Origin: CAYUIS01 sp964444825 | Lineage (GTDB): Bacteria > Chloroflexota > Anaerolineae > B4-G1 | DNA length: 58,691 nt | Assembly (NCBI GenBank): GCA_964444825.1 | Contig: CAYUIS010000011.1 | Coordinates: forward strand, 1 to 58,691 | Reading direction: 5' to 3' | In this document: one piece after another, positions 1 to 8,798 of the stretch | Layout: each line of letters starts with the position of its first letter | Position numbering within the stretch: the first letter of the stretch is position 1 | The notes under the pieces: generated by a model | Databases searched by the model: none | What the model was told of the DNA's origin: nothing | What the model saw: the letters and a program-made list of their open reading frames with translations, nothing else | Translations under genes and position numbers: made by a program

Positions 1-6
1 AGGCGG

Positions 7-35
7 TTGACAAGCGAATTGAAGTGTGGTACAGT
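7..35 (+). promoter_or_regulatory. Sigma70-type promoter with extended -10
   Basis: TTGACA at 7-12 is followed by a 17-bp spacer and TACAGT at 30-35, preceded by TGTGG, which makes an extended -10. The 11-mer at 25-35 is identical to the one in the promoter at 12814-12842. It would drive the ECF transporter genes through a leader of about 230 nt. I see no known riboswitch, terminator hairpin or convincing small gene in that leader (36-268). Confidence 0.6.
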
Positions 36-268
36 CTGAACCAATGTCAGTGACATTCGTCCACCTGTTATTGGGGGACTGGGGTGACTCTGCCAATCTA
101 CCCGGCGATCTACCTCCTGCAAGATACCTGCCGCGTTAAGCGTGACGTGCGTCTGTCCACCGAAGATAATCACATCGCGTCAACTGGTCGTGACCTCCCC
201 GTGCCATCGGGCGTCGAAACTGTTGACACTCCGAATAGCTTGGCCCTGTCCATAGAGCGGAAGGGGAT

Positions 269-1993
269 ATGACAGAACCTATAGTGAGAGTATCTGATCT
301 AGCTTATTGCTACCAGGGAGAGGAAGAGCGAGTTCTTGATGCCGTGGATCTGCAAGTCCATCCGGGCGAGTTCGTCCTCATTATCGGTCCCAGCGGTTGT
401 GGTAAGAGTACGCTGGCTCTGTGTTTGAATGGCATCATCCCCACCGTTCTTGGGGGCAGGATCAAGGGAAGGGTCTATGTAGAAGGAATAGACACCCGCG
501 AGAGCACCGTCTTTGAGCTGGGGACCAAGATCGGAATCGTCTTCCAGGATCCAGATGCCCAGTTGTGCAACCTCTACGTCGAGGAGGAGGTGGCCTTTGG
601 CCCTGCCAACTTGATGATGGATAAGGATGAGGTTCTGAGACGGGTGGAAAGCGCTTTGAGAGATGTAGGTGAGCGTGGGATTCGACACAAACTCATCTAC
701 GAGATCTCGGGAGGGCAGAAGCAGCGGGTGGCTATTGCTTCCGTTTTGGCTATGGAGCCCAAGATACTCCTGTTCGACGAGCCTACAGCAAACCTGGATC
801 CCCTGGGTGCGGTCCAGATCTTTGATCTGATGAAGAGGATCAACCAGGAGCTGGGCATTACGATCATTGTGATCGAACACAACGTCGATTCCGTCATGTG
901 CCACGCGGACCGCCTGGTATTGATGGAACAGGGGACCATTCGGTACAATGGCCCTCCGCGGGAGCTGATGCAGGAAAAGGGGCAGTTCATTCTTGATGAT
1001 CTGGGTCTCCGTATTCCCCAGGTCTGCGAGCTGGGGCTGATGATGGAAAAGAAGGGCATCTCGCTCAGGCCCTTCCCGCTGACTGTCCAGGAGGCCGCTG
1101 AAGCCATCAGCCAACAAGGGGATCGGCTCGAGTTCTTGCCAAAACCGTCTGCCATCCCCAGGCCGAATGAAAATGAGCCACTGATCGAGACCCGCGACCT
1201 CCACTTTGTTTATCCCGATGGTACGCACGCCGTCAAGGATGTGTCCTTGAAAATCGATAGGGGAGACGTGGTGAGTGTAATCGGTAAGAACGGCTCTGGA
1301 AAAACGACGCTGACTTCCTTGTTCGTTGGGCTGAACAAGCCCACTTCTGGAAAGGGAATGGTCTGCGGCCTTGATCTTGCCACAGCATCCATTCGGGAGC
1401 TAACAAGCAAGGTTGGCTATGTCTTTCAATACCCCGAGCACCAATTTGTTGAAGACACCGTCTACAAGGAGGTGGCCTTTAGTCTAAAGGCGCAGAAACG
1501 ACCTGAAGAGGAAGTGGATACCCGGGTATGTCAGGTTCTTGAACTCTTGGGACTGGAGCAAGAGAGGGATAAGCATCCCCTGAGGCTCAGCATGGGGCAA
1601 AAACGAAGGCTGAGCGTGGCGACGATGCTCATTCTGAACACTGATGTACTGATTCTGGACGAGCCCACCACCGGGCAGGACAGGAAGAACATTGACAATA
1701 TCATGCAGATCATGATGGATTCCAACAGGCTGGGTACCACCATTATCCTGATCACGCATGATATGAATCTGGTAGCCAAGTACTCTAACAGAATCCTGGT
1801 CATGGATGAGGGAGAGGTCGTGTTCTATGGCTCAAAGAGCGACTTTTTCCGGGACTTTTTCACGATCAGGTCGAGCACTTTGGTGCTGCCCGAGATCTAT
1901 GAGTTAGCTCGGATCTTGGAAGAGAAAGGGATCTGTCAACTGCCGGAAATCTCTACGGTTGAGGATTTCGCCAGCGCAGTAGAGGTGAAATGA
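269..1993 (+). CDS. ykoD: ECF transporter energy-coupling ATPase, two fused ABC domains (YkoD-like)
   Basis: A 574-aa cytoplasmic ATPase that powers an energy-coupling-factor vitamin importer. Two complete ABC modules lie in tandem. The first has Walker A GPSGCGKST (residues 40-48), signature SGGQKQR and Walker B ILLFDEP. The second, starting near residue 295, has GKNGSGKTT, the variant signature LSMGQKRR and VLILDEP. Most ECF systems use two separate ATPases; the fused form with this length is typical of YkoD in the thiamine/hydroxymethylpyrimidine system. The ATG start follows GGAAGGGG with good spacing. Its stop overlaps the ATG of the T component (ATGA), and the S component follows, so the three form one transport unit. 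Function as ECF ATPase is certain; the thiamine-precursor substrate is inferred from the YkoE-like partner. Confidence 0.9.
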   Translation: MTEPIVRVSDLAYCYQGEEERVLDAVDLQVHPGEFVLIIGPSGCGKSTLALCLNGIIPTVLGGRIKGRVYVEGIDTRESTVFELGTKIGIVFQDPDAQLCNLYVEEEVAFGPANLMMDKDEVLRRVESALRDVGERGIRHKLIYEISGGQKQRVAIASVLAMEPKILLFDEPTANLDPLGAVQIFDLMKRINQELGITIIVIEHNVDSVMCHADRLVLMEQGTIRYNGPPRELMQEKGQFILDDLGLRIPQVCELGLMMEKKGISLRPFPLTVQEAAEAISQQGDRLEFLPKPSAIPRPNENEPLIETRDLHFVYPDGTHAVKDVSLKIDRGDVVSVIGKNGSGKTTLTSLFVGLNKPTSGKGMVCGLDLATASIRELTSKVGYVFQYPEHQFVEDTVYKEVAFSLKAQKRPEEEVDTRVCQVLELLGLEQERDKHPLRLSMGQKRRLSVATMLILNTDVLILDEPTTGQDRKNIDNIMQIMMDSNRLGTTIILITHDMNLVAKYSNRILVMDEGEVVFYGSKSDFFRDFFTIRSSTLVLPEIYELARILEEKGICQLPEISTVEDFASAVEVK

Positions 1994-2793
1994 TGGCCCG
2001 ATTTCAGTATTTGAAGGGGGATTCGTTCTTTCACAGGATGGATCCTACCTGGAAATTTGTTTGGAATTTTGTGGCGGTAGGGACTGTTATTCTCAATTTT
2101 GCCATCCTGTATTCAGCATCGTGGTTGGTCTATGTCTTTCTCCTCGCGATGTTCGCTGCCGGAATACCCTTCAAGCAGTATGCGAGATCGATACTCTTCT
2201 TTCTGGGGATAGCCGTTTTTATGGGCGTGTGGGACTCGATATACTATGCGGAAGAAGCGCACGTTCTTCTTGCCTGGGGCCCCATCAACATTACGCAGGA
2301 GGGCATCCTTGAGGGCACCGGCGTGTTTTTTAGAGTGCTCGTGATAGCTAGCCTTTCTATTATGTTCACATTGACTACCGATCCCGGCAGAATGGTGGAG
2401 AGTCTTATCCAGGTAGCCAAGATACCCTATCGAATAGGTTACACCGCCTACGCCGTCCTGAGATTCATACCGCTGTATGAGAACGAGGCCCAGGTGATCA
2501 TAAACGCCCATCAGATCCGCGGGGTAGGTGAGACCGCGAAGAGCTTTTGGTCAAGGGCCAAGCTGTACAGGAGTATGCTGATACCGCTCCTGGTAAGCGG
2601 CATACGTCGAGCTCAGGCTGCTTCCATTGCTATGGACAGCAGGGGGTTTGGGGCCTTTCCAGAAAGGACCAACCTCCGTGAGATCCGAGTATCCAAATCA
2701 ACGATGGCCTTTGTTCTTTTCCACATCGTTTTTGGGGCAGTTGCCTTTATCTACTTTATTATCTTGAGACACGGGAGCCAGCATCTGGGATAA
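1990..2793 (+). CDS. ykoC: ECF transporter T component (EcfT/YkoC-like)
   Basis: A 267-aa membrane protein linking the ATPases to the substrate-binding S component. Several hydrophobic segments lie between residues 20 and 145, with a last one near the C terminus (about 240-262). The two cytoplasmic coupling motifs expected of EcfT are visible as NAHQIRG (about residue 180) and AMDSRGFG (about 215), each with the conserved Arg-Gly. The start ATG at 1990 overlaps the stop of the ATPase gene, indicating translational coupling; ATG at 1993 is the next possible start. The following 142 bp to the S component hold no gene. Confidence 0.88.
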   Translation: MMARFQYLKGDSFFHRMDPTWKFVWNFVAVGTVILNFAILYSASWLVYVFLLAMFAAGIPFKQYARSILFFLGIAVFMGVWDSIYYAEEAHVLLAWGPINITQEGILEGTGVFFRVLVIASLSIMFTLTTDPGRMVESLIQVAKIPYRIGYTAYAVLRFIPLYENEAQVIINAHQIRGVGETAKSFWSRAKLYRSMLIPLLVSGIRRAQAASIAMDSRGFGAFPERTNLREIRVSKSTMAFVLFHIVFGAVAFIYFIILRHGSQHLG

Positions 2794-2953
2794 AACGGGC
2801 GTAGCAACAAAGGCGAACCTGAGTCTGACGAAACGCCCCGGGAAGGAGGTGATAGAGAGCCACAGATAGAGCAGAACAGCAAGATACTGGGAAGGGTCTC
2901 GGCAATATCGTTGGAAAGATTGATACCATTGATAGATGAAAGGAGACAAGATC

Positions 2954-3550
2954 ATGTCTGAAGGGACAGCCAAGAAACCGTATTTTACGACTATGGATCT
3001 TTTGACCATGGCAGCGATCGCTGTAGTAGGCGCTCTCTTTGCCTCCTACGTGTGGAACGCCTTGATGGGCGTTATGACTCCCGTGTTTGCTTTCCTGGGG
3101 CCAGTAGGTTGGATTGGAGCCTCCGGTGTCTACATGATATGGCCGGTCATTGTCGGACTGCTGATCTGCAAGCCCGGAGCGGTCACCCTATACTCCCTCC
3201 TTCAGGGATTCGTGGAGATGCTTTTCGGCAATCCCTTTGGGGCTATGGCCATCGTGTATGCAGGCGTAGAGGGCATAGGACTGGACATCGGGATGGGCCT
3301 ATTCCGGTGGAAGCCCAAACTGCTCGGCGCCCTGATAGGCGGTGGTCTAGGCAGCCTGATAGTCAGCGAAGTATACATATTCGTGTTTGGTATGCAGTCT
3401 GCCTACACAATCACTGTGGGAGCCATTACGGCCTTTATCAGCGGAGCCATTCTGGGAGGTCTCGTGGGCTGGCTGGTTGTTCAGGCTCTCCACAGAACCG
3501 GCATTGTCTCTAGGATCGGGCTCAAGGGCTACGAGGAGCTGGAAGACTAG
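2954..3550 (+). CDS. ykoE: ECF transporter S component, YkoE family
   Basis: A 198-aa integral membrane substrate-binding subunit with about five or six hydrophobic segments. The central stretch, GNPFGAMAIVYAGVEGIG around residue 95-112, and the overall layout match the YkoE family, associated with thiamine or hydroxymethylpyrimidine uptake. I chose ATG 2954 because AAAGGAG lies about 8 nt upstream; an in-frame ATG at 2936 would place that sequence inside the gene. The order ATPase, T, S is as expected for ykoDCE. No TPP riboswitch was found upstream, so thiamine control is not supported by the sequence and the substrate remains an inference. Confidence 0.8.
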   Translation: MSEGTAKKPYFTTMDLLTMAAIAVVGALFASYVWNALMGVMTPVFAFLGPVGWIGASGVYMIWPVIVGLLICKPGAVTLYSLLQGFVEMLFGNPFGAMAIVYAGVEGIGLDIGMGLFRWKPKLLGALIGGGLGSLIVSEVYIFVFGMQSAYTITVGAITAFISGAILGGLVGWLVVQALHRTGIVSRIGLKGYEELED

Positions 3551-3682
3551 GCTCATTTGTTGATCATACCCTGTCACTGCCGGGGACGAAGAGCTGGCCA
3601 TTAACCGTAAGCCGGTCGGTCCGTCCAAGGTTGTCCTGATCAGCATCGTCGACCTCTTAACCGGACTGTAGACCTGCTCCAC

Positions 3683-3717
3683 TACCTGCCCCTTCTGTTC
3701 ACAAGAGGGGGCAGGTA
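3683..3717 (+). terminator. Hairpin terminator after ykoE
   Basis: TACCTGCCCC (3683-3692) and GGGGCAGGTA (3708-3717) form a perfect 10-bp stem with a 15-nt loop. A weak T-containing tail follows. It separates the ECF genes from the phosphatase gene. Confidence 0.55.
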
Positions 3718-3843
3718 ATCCTTGATTGTGGCCGATCTTTGGTCTCGATCACTTGTGCCGTCCGACTCGGAGATGTGAGCAAAAACGCACGTGAGAAAAG
3801 ACGAAGGGCTTACCTTGGATGTTCCAAATGGAGGTTGGCTAAA

Positions 3844-4944
3844 ATGTTTTTTGATCTAAATGAGCCAATACGCCGGAAAGCGCCCTGCACAAAACGCAGG
3901 TTCCTGGATCCTCTCAAGGGATTTGCGGCACTCTCTTCCTTTATCACTCTTTTATTTTCCCTTGGTCTGATTCTTCCTGTCCCGGCTCAGGATGAGATCT
4001 CGATCACCATACTCCATACTAATGATCTTCACGGCATTATGCTCCCTTTTGAGGAGGAAGGGGGCATGGTAGGAGGATTCAGCCGGATCTCTACCCTCGT
4101 CCAGGAGGTGCGTCAGAAAGAGGAGCATGTCCTTCTGGTTGATGCAGGTGATACCATCATGGAAGACCAACATCTGATGGCTAACTACTTTCGGGGCGAG
4201 CCCGTAATCAGGCTTATGAACCAGATGGCGTATGATCTGGCTGTGCCGGGGAACCACGATTTCGAATTCGGATTGGACATTCTAGCGCAAAGGATAGGGG
4301 AGGCCGACTGTACCTACCTGGCGGCCAACATTGTGCCTGCCAAGGAGCCCACTGAGGCTGCCCTGGACCTGACCTCTCGGATGAAGCCCTATACCATCCT
4401 CACGGTGGCAGGGGTGAAAATCGGGTTTCTGGGACTGACCCAGCCCCTCCATGGATTCTCTGGCATCGAGATAGAGGATACTGTCCAGATGGCCCAGGAG
4501 TACGTTCCGCGGATAAGGGAACAGGCTGACATTGTGGTGGTCGTGACCCATCAGATGTTGGCCAGAGACTATGAGATTGTCGAGAAGACAGAGGGGATAG
4601 ACATCCTGCTTGCTGCACACGAGCACGACATAGTTTTCGAACACGGTCTGATGCGGAATGGTACGCTGATAGCCAAGACTTCCGCCTGGGGCCGGGAGGT
4701 GGGGAAGGTAGATCTGACGATAGAGAGGGGCCCAGACGGGTTTAGCCTTGCGGAGGCTCAGGCAAGCCTACTTCTGGTGACCTCAGAAGTTGCTGAGGAT
4801 GAAGAGATCAACCGGATCTTGGAATCGTATGTCAGCCAGACAAAGCGATACCGGACCACCATGATATTGAGTATGATCGGTGCGTTCCTGGGCATTGTTG
4901 CCGTGTTGGCCATCCTCGTGCGAAGAGCTGTCAAGAGCCCCTAG
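3844..4944 (+). CDS. Exported, membrane-anchored metallophosphatase (UshA N-domain type)
   Basis: A 366-aa calcineurin-like metallophosphoesterase of the 5'-nucleotidase family. Metal-ligand motifs run in order: HTNDLHG, DAGDTI, GNHDFEFG, VVTHQM and HEHD (in place of the usual GHxH). A hydrophobic segment with a PVPAQ cleavage-like site near residue 47-50 sends it outside. A second hydrophobic helix followed by RRAVKSP at the C terminus anchors it, so it works on the outer face of the membrane. The C-terminal nucleotide-specificity domain of UshA is absent, so calling it a nucleotidase would go too far. I chose ATG 3844 because GGAGG lies 9 nt upstream; the frame is open back to 3739. Next to a thiamine-type importer it may dephosphorylate thiamine phosphates before uptake (inference). 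Confidence 0.75.
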   Translation: MFFDLNEPIRRKAPCTKRRFLDPLKGFAALSSFITLLFSLGLILPVPAQDEISITILHTNDLHGIMLPFEEEGGMVGGFSRISTLVQEVRQKEEHVLLVDAGDTIMEDQHLMANYFRGEPVIRLMNQMAYDLAVPGNHDFEFGLDILAQRIGEADCTYLAANIVPAKEPTEAALDLTSRMKPYTILTVAGVKIGFLGLTQPLHGFSGIEIEDTVQMAQEYVPRIREQADIVVVVTHQMLARDYEIVEKTEGIDILLAAHEHDIVFEHGLMRNGTLIAKTSAWGREVGKVDLTIERGPDGFSLAEAQASLLLVTSEVAEDEEINRILESYVSQTKRYRTTMILSMIGAFLGIVAVLAILVRRAVKSP

Positions 4945-5002
4945 GGGGGCGAAAGCATCATACCGTGATGGTGGGGAGTGTTCTCAAAAGGCAGTCTTTA
5001 AA

Positions 5003-6251
5003 GTGAGCAGTCTGCTTGTCGGGCTTGACCTGGGCACGTCGGCGGTCAAGGTGGGTGTGTTTGATACCGAGGGCAACCTGTTGCGTCGATCGCGACGCGG
5101 CTATCCTCTCTACACACCTCACCCCGGCTGGACTGAGCAAGAGCCGGAGGAGTGGTGGGCGTCCACCTGCGCCGCGCTGGGCGAAGCGCTGGCGGGCGTG
5201 GNNNNNNNNNNNNNNNNNNNNNNNNNNNNNNNNNNNNNNNNNNNNNNNNNNNNNNNNNNNNNNNNNNNNNNNNNNNNNNNNNNNNNNNNNNNNNNNNNNN
5301 NTGTACAACCCCCGGAGTCGCCAGTATTCGCCTGCTCTGCTGGGGTTGCTGGGTGTGGAGCCGAGCAAGATGCCCCCCGTACTGGAGCAAACCGCCATCA
5401 CGGGGTACATTAGGCCGGAGGCTGCTGCAGTGACTGGATTGCGGACAGGCATACCGGTCATAGCTGGCACGGTAGATGCCTGGTGCGATATCATCGGGTG
5501 CGTGGGAATTGCGCCGGGAGGCGCTGTAGATGTGGCCGGCACCTCAGAGGTGGTGGCGCTGACTACGGCCGAGTTGGTCAATGGAGATGGTGTTTTCGGC
5601 GCGCCCTTGGCGGACGGGCGCTACTGGGTGGGCGGGCCGATGCAGGTGGGCGGCGCCGCGCTCACTTGGCTATCGAGGTGCTTTTACGGGCAGGAATCGC
5701 CAGATTTTCGCCTGTTGGAATCGGAGGCTATGTCTGTCGCCCCGGGAGCAGAGGGGTTGCTCTTCCTCCCATATCTGAGGGGCGAACGTGCACCTGTCTG
5801 GGACCCAGTAGCCCGAGGGACCTTTGTCGGCCTGACTGACCTCCATTCACGCGCCCACTGCACTCGCGCTGTCTATGAAGGGGTAGCCTACGCTGTGCGT
5901 GATTTGCTGGAGCGCTGCAAGGCGGTTGCAGGGGCTGCTCCTAAAGTTGTGCGTGTCTCGGGCAGCGGCTCGGTCTCCGATTTCTGGAATCAGGTCAAGG
6001 CCGACATCATCGGTCTGCCGGTCCAACGAGTAGCAGTTCTTGAGGCTGCCTGCCTGGGTGCAGCGGTGCTGGCTGCTGCCGGGGTCGGTCTCTTTGACGG
6101 CCTCGAGCAGGCGTCAGAGGCGATGGTTCGCGTAGGAGAGACCTTTGATCCTATCGCCGCCCACGTTTCTTGCTACGAAAGGATGTTTGCTACCTGGCGC
6201 TTGCTGTATCCAACCTTGCGCCCACTTTTCCAGCGACTGAGTGTGCGATGA
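5003..6251 (+). CDS. FGGY-family carbohydrate kinase (xylulokinase-like), interrupted by scaffold gap
   Basis: The N-terminal 66 residues after a GTG start at 5003 carry the FGGY phosphate-binding start (GLDLGTSAVKVGVFD). After the 100-N gap the protein resumes in another frame with NPRSRQYSPALL and runs to 6251. This second part has the C-terminal ATPase-fold features, including DVAGTSE, VSGSGSVSDFWNQ and a terminal EAACLGAAVLA helix. About 382 residues are visible against roughly 500 in the family, so about 110-130 residues are hidden. The frame change across the N run is expected because the gap length is nominal. The stop overlaps the SorC regulator start (ATGA). Sugar substrate is unknown; a xylulokinase-like fold alone does not fix it. 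Confidence 0.8.
5202..5301. other. Scaffold gap of 100 N
   Basis: A run of exactly 100 undetermined bases inside the kinase gene. The round number is a placeholder, so the true length is unknown and coordinates downstream are nominal. Confidence 0.98.
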
Positions 6252-7207
6252 GTCTACGTGAGGATCTGAGAATAGCGCTGCGGGCTGCTCGTCTGTACTA
6301 TGAGGATGGCCTGACACAGCGGCAGGTCGCCGATGAGCTAGCGGTCTCACGCCCGCAGGTCTCCCGATTGCTCGCCCTGGCGCGGGCAGAAGGGATCGTC
6401 TGCATCAATGTTGTGGATCCCTTTGCCACCTGCGAAAGGATTGAGGGCCGGTTGGTGGAGGTTTTCGGGCTGGATCAAGCGGTGGTCACCGCCGGCGAAG
6501 GGCTGAGTGGGGAGACGCTGCGGCGGCATATTGGTCTGGCAGCAGCAGAGTATCTGCGAAACCTCCTGGTCGACAATCTCAGGGTAGGGATCGGTTGGGG
6601 TCGTACGTTGCACGCGGTCGTCGAAGCCCTAGACGCGGAGCGACGCGTGTCCATCCAGGTGTTTCCCCTTATTGGCGGCATAGGTCAGGTGTCTCCTTCC
6701 TTACAGGTCAATGATCTGACGCGCCGCACGGCAGAGGCTTTTGGCGGTAACTGGCAGGCGCTCTATGCCCCGGCCTTTGTCGCCGATCCCCAGACCCGGG
6801 ACGTGCTGCTCCGTCATCCAGACGTGGGCAAAGTTGTGGGGTCCTGGGATCACTTGGATGTAGCCGTGATCGGCATTGGGCACTTTGTTCTTCACCATCA
6901 CTCCTCCATGTTTGTCGCCGGATACCTGGACAAACGCCTGCTCCAAACGTTGGCGGAGAGAGGTGCTATGGGAGACTTGTGTGGGCGCTTTTTCGATGCT
7001 CAGGGGGAGCAATGCCTGGTCGAGCCGGGCGTCATCGGTATCTCGCTAGAGCAGTTGAGAGCGTTGGATCAGGTGATTGGCATCGCTGGAGGAGAGGAAA
7101 AGGTGATGGCTATCCTGAGCGCGCTGCGGGGTGGTTACCTGAATACGCTGATAACGGATACGGTCACCGCCCAGGCGGTGTTGGAACGGTACGAGGCGGG
7201 GGCGTAA
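6248..7207 (+). CDS. SorC/DeoR-type sugar-binding transcriptional regulator
   Basis: A 319-aa regulator with an N-terminal winged-helix region (LYYEDGLTQRQVADELAVSR and PQVSRLLALARAEGI, residues about 15-50) followed by the SorC sugar-binding domain (for example VGIGWGRTLHAVVEAL near 115 and FPLIGGIGQ near 140). Family members bind a phosphorylated sugar and release their operator. Its ATG overlaps the kinase stop, so kinase and regulator are coupled and the kinase product is a likely inducer. The open frame extends upstream to 6170 inside the kinase gene, but the residues before MSLREDL do not look like this family. Two direct GTTGATC repeats lie just downstream and could be its operator. 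Confidence 0.88.
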   Translation: MSLREDLRIALRAARLYYEDGLTQRQVADELAVSRPQVSRLLALARAEGIVCINVVDPFATCERIEGRLVEVFGLDQAVVTAGEGLSGETLRRHIGLAAAEYLRNLLVDNLRVGIGWGRTLHAVVEALDAERRVSIQVFPLIGGIGQVSPSLQVNDLTRRTAEAFGGNWQALYAPAFVADPQTRDVLLRHPDVGKVVGSWDHLDVAVIGIGHFVLHHHSSMFVAGYLDKRLLQTLAERGAMGDLCGRFFDAQGEQCLVEPGVIGISLEQLRALDQVIGIAGGEEKVMAILSALRGGYLNTLITDTVTAQAVLERYEAGA

Positions 7208-7213
7208 AGTGTT

Positions 7214-7231
7214 GTTGATCCAAGTTGATCA
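7214..7231 (+). promoter_or_regulatory. Direct-repeat operator candidate
   Basis: GTTGATC occurs at 7214-7220 and again at 7224-7230, spaced by one helical turn (10 bp). TGATC and GATCA also form a short inverted repeat within it. It sits between the SorC regulator and the deaminase gene. Assignment to the regulator is inference. Confidence 0.3.
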
Positions 7232-7288
7232 TAGTTACCTCCGTGCCTGTCGCGTATTCTCTATGCCGGTATCATAGGAGAACTGCCT

Positions 7289-8749
7289 GTGCAAGATGAC
7301 GCTCTGTTGATCTATGGCGGCACGGTACTGACAATGGACGAGACGATGCGCGTCCTGTCCCCTGGTTACGTGCTGACCAAGGGAGCGCACATTGCTCAGG
7401 TGGAGGAGGGCGACCCTCCGCCACACCTGTTGCAGGGCGGCCCTCCGCCATACCTGTTGGAGGGCACGGACAAGGCCGGCTCTGAGCCGCGCCCAAGGAT
7501 CATTGACGCCCGTGGACAGGTTGTGCTGCCTGGGTTGATCAATGCCCACACCCATCTTTATCAGAGTTTTCTCAAAGGGCTCGACGACACTCTGGATCTA
7601 GTAGAGTGGTGTGCCGCGGTGCTTTTTCCACCTGCCGACGTACTTCACATCATGCAGTGGGAGGAGAACGACGAGCGGGCGGGCTATCATTATGCCCTGC
7701 TGGGCGCGGTTGAGATGATCCGTGGTGGGATCACCTGCTGCGTTGACATGGACATTGTGATGGACTCGATCTTTGAAGCGTGGTGCGACATCGGTATCCG
7801 CGGCGTGGGGGCGCTGACCTTGTCCAACCAGTGGCTTCCGCCCAGGCTCCAGCGCGACGAAGAATTGCTCCGCCGGGAGACGGTGGAGCGGGTTCAGCGC
7901 TGGCACGCCACACCCGCAGATTCACCGCTCACCTACACTGTGCTGGCTCCATCGACGCCATTCCTGGCCTCGCGCGACCTGTTGGAGTGGACCCGTGAGC
8001 AGGCGGTTGCGCTTGATATTGGCGTCCAGATACACGTGTCGGAGACCCAGTATGAGGTCGAGATGATTACGGAGAGTACTGGGAAACGGCCGGTCGAGTA
8101 CCTGGATAGCCTAGGCTTGTTGGACGAACGGGTCTCTGCGGTGCACTGTGTGCACCTGGCGGAAGAAGAGATCGATACACTCCACCGACGTGGCGTGACC
8201 GTGGTGCACAACCCCAAGAGCAACCTCAAGCTCGGCAGTGGCATCGCGCCGCTGCACAGAATGCTGGAAGCTGGCATCCCCGTCGCTCTGGGGACCGACG
8301 GCGCGGCCTCCAATGACCTGTTGGACATGTTTGAGGAGATGCGCTTCGCCGCATTGCTGCCAAAGGGGCTGGCACTAGATCCCCGAGCTATGTGCGCTGC
8401 CCAGGTACTGCGTATGGCAACTGTCCACGGGGCCCGGGCCTGTGGGATAAATGCTGGCGTGCTGGCCCCGGGCCGTCTGGCTGACCTGATCACAGTGGCC
8501 ATCGATCGGCCCCATACCCTACCGGGCCACGATCCAATGTGCACTCTGGTCTATTGCGCCCGCGCCGACGACGTACAGACCGTCGTCGTCAATGGGCGGT
8601 TGGTCATGGACCAGCGTCATATCCTCACCGTAGACGAGCAAGCGGTTGTGGCTGAGGCTATGTTGATGAGGGAAAGGGTCTATGAACGGAGTCTCAAGAG
8701 CGAGCTATATAAACGGCCACAAGACAGGGATCCATCCTGGATACTCTGA
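7289..8749 (+). CDS. Amidohydrolase-superfamily deaminase (SsnA/MtaD type)
   Basis: A 486-aa zinc hydrolase of the COG0402 group (MTA/SAH deaminase, chlorohydrolase, guanine-deaminase-like). Metal ligands are visible: HTH at residues 87-89 (GLINAHTHL), His near 249 (QIHVSE), a second His in VHCVHLAEEE and the catalytic Asp near 336 (GTDGAASND). The motif NPKSNLKLGSGIAP fits the MTA/SAH deaminase branch best, but this family covers many substrates. Start is GTG at 7289 with AGGAG 8 nt upstream. An odd 27-bp tandem duplication encodes a repeated proline-rich loop near residues 41-58. It heads the oxidase, Fe-S and GcvT gene set and probably deaminates its substrate. Confidence 0.82.
   Translation: MQDDALLIYGGTVLTMDETMRVLSPGYVLTKGAHIAQVEEGDPPPHLLQGGPPPYLLEGTDKAGSEPRPRIIDARGQVVLPGLINAHTHLYQSFLKGLDDTLDLVEWCAAVLFPPADVLHIMQWEENDERAGYHYALLGAVEMIRGGITCCVDMDIVMDSIFEAWCDIGIRGVGALTLSNQWLPPRLQRDEELLRRETVERVQRWHATPADSPLTYTVLAPSTPFLASRDLLEWTREQAVALDIGVQIHVSETQYEVEMITESTGKRPVEYLDSLGLLDERVSAVHCVHLAEEEIDTLHRRGVTVVHNPKSNLKLGSGIAPLHRMLEAGIPVALGTDGAASNDLLDMFEEMRFAALLPKGLALDPRAMCAAQVLRMATVHGARACGINAGVLAPGRLADLITVAIDRPHTLPGHDPMCTLVYCARADDVQTVVVNGRLVMDQRHILTVDEQAVVAEAMLMRERVYERSLKSELYKRPQDRDPSWIL
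7409..7462 (+). repeat. 27-bp tandem duplication inside the deaminase gene
   Basis: Units 7409-7435 and 7436-7462 are both 27 bp and differ at three positions. They encode two nine-residue copies (GDPPPHLLQ and GGPPPYLLE), keeping the frame. The duplication lies in the N-terminal beta-sandwich region, away from the metal site. Confidence 0.85.
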
Positions 8750-8798
8750 CGGCGGGTGAGGGAAGCGGTTGAAATCTAATCAAGGAGAGCTATCCTAT

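Noticed and set aside
36..268. Possible TPP riboswitch in the leader of the ECF operon
   Set aside because: The conserved CUGAGA and the second TPP half-site were not found; no stable terminator or anti-Shine-Dalgarno structure is evident.
84..272. 62-codon open frame before ykoD
   Set aside because: No ribosome-binding site, odd composition and overlap with the leader; no recognised family.
299..1228. Long minus-strand open frame opposite ykoD
   Set aside because: Mirror of a clearly coding gene with strong motifs; typical antisense shadow in a GC-rich genome.
5003..7207. lsrK-lsrR-like AI-2 system
   Set aside because: FGGY kinase plus SorC regulator is suggestive, but no lsrACDB, lsrF or lsrG genes are nearby; the pair is common for other sugars.
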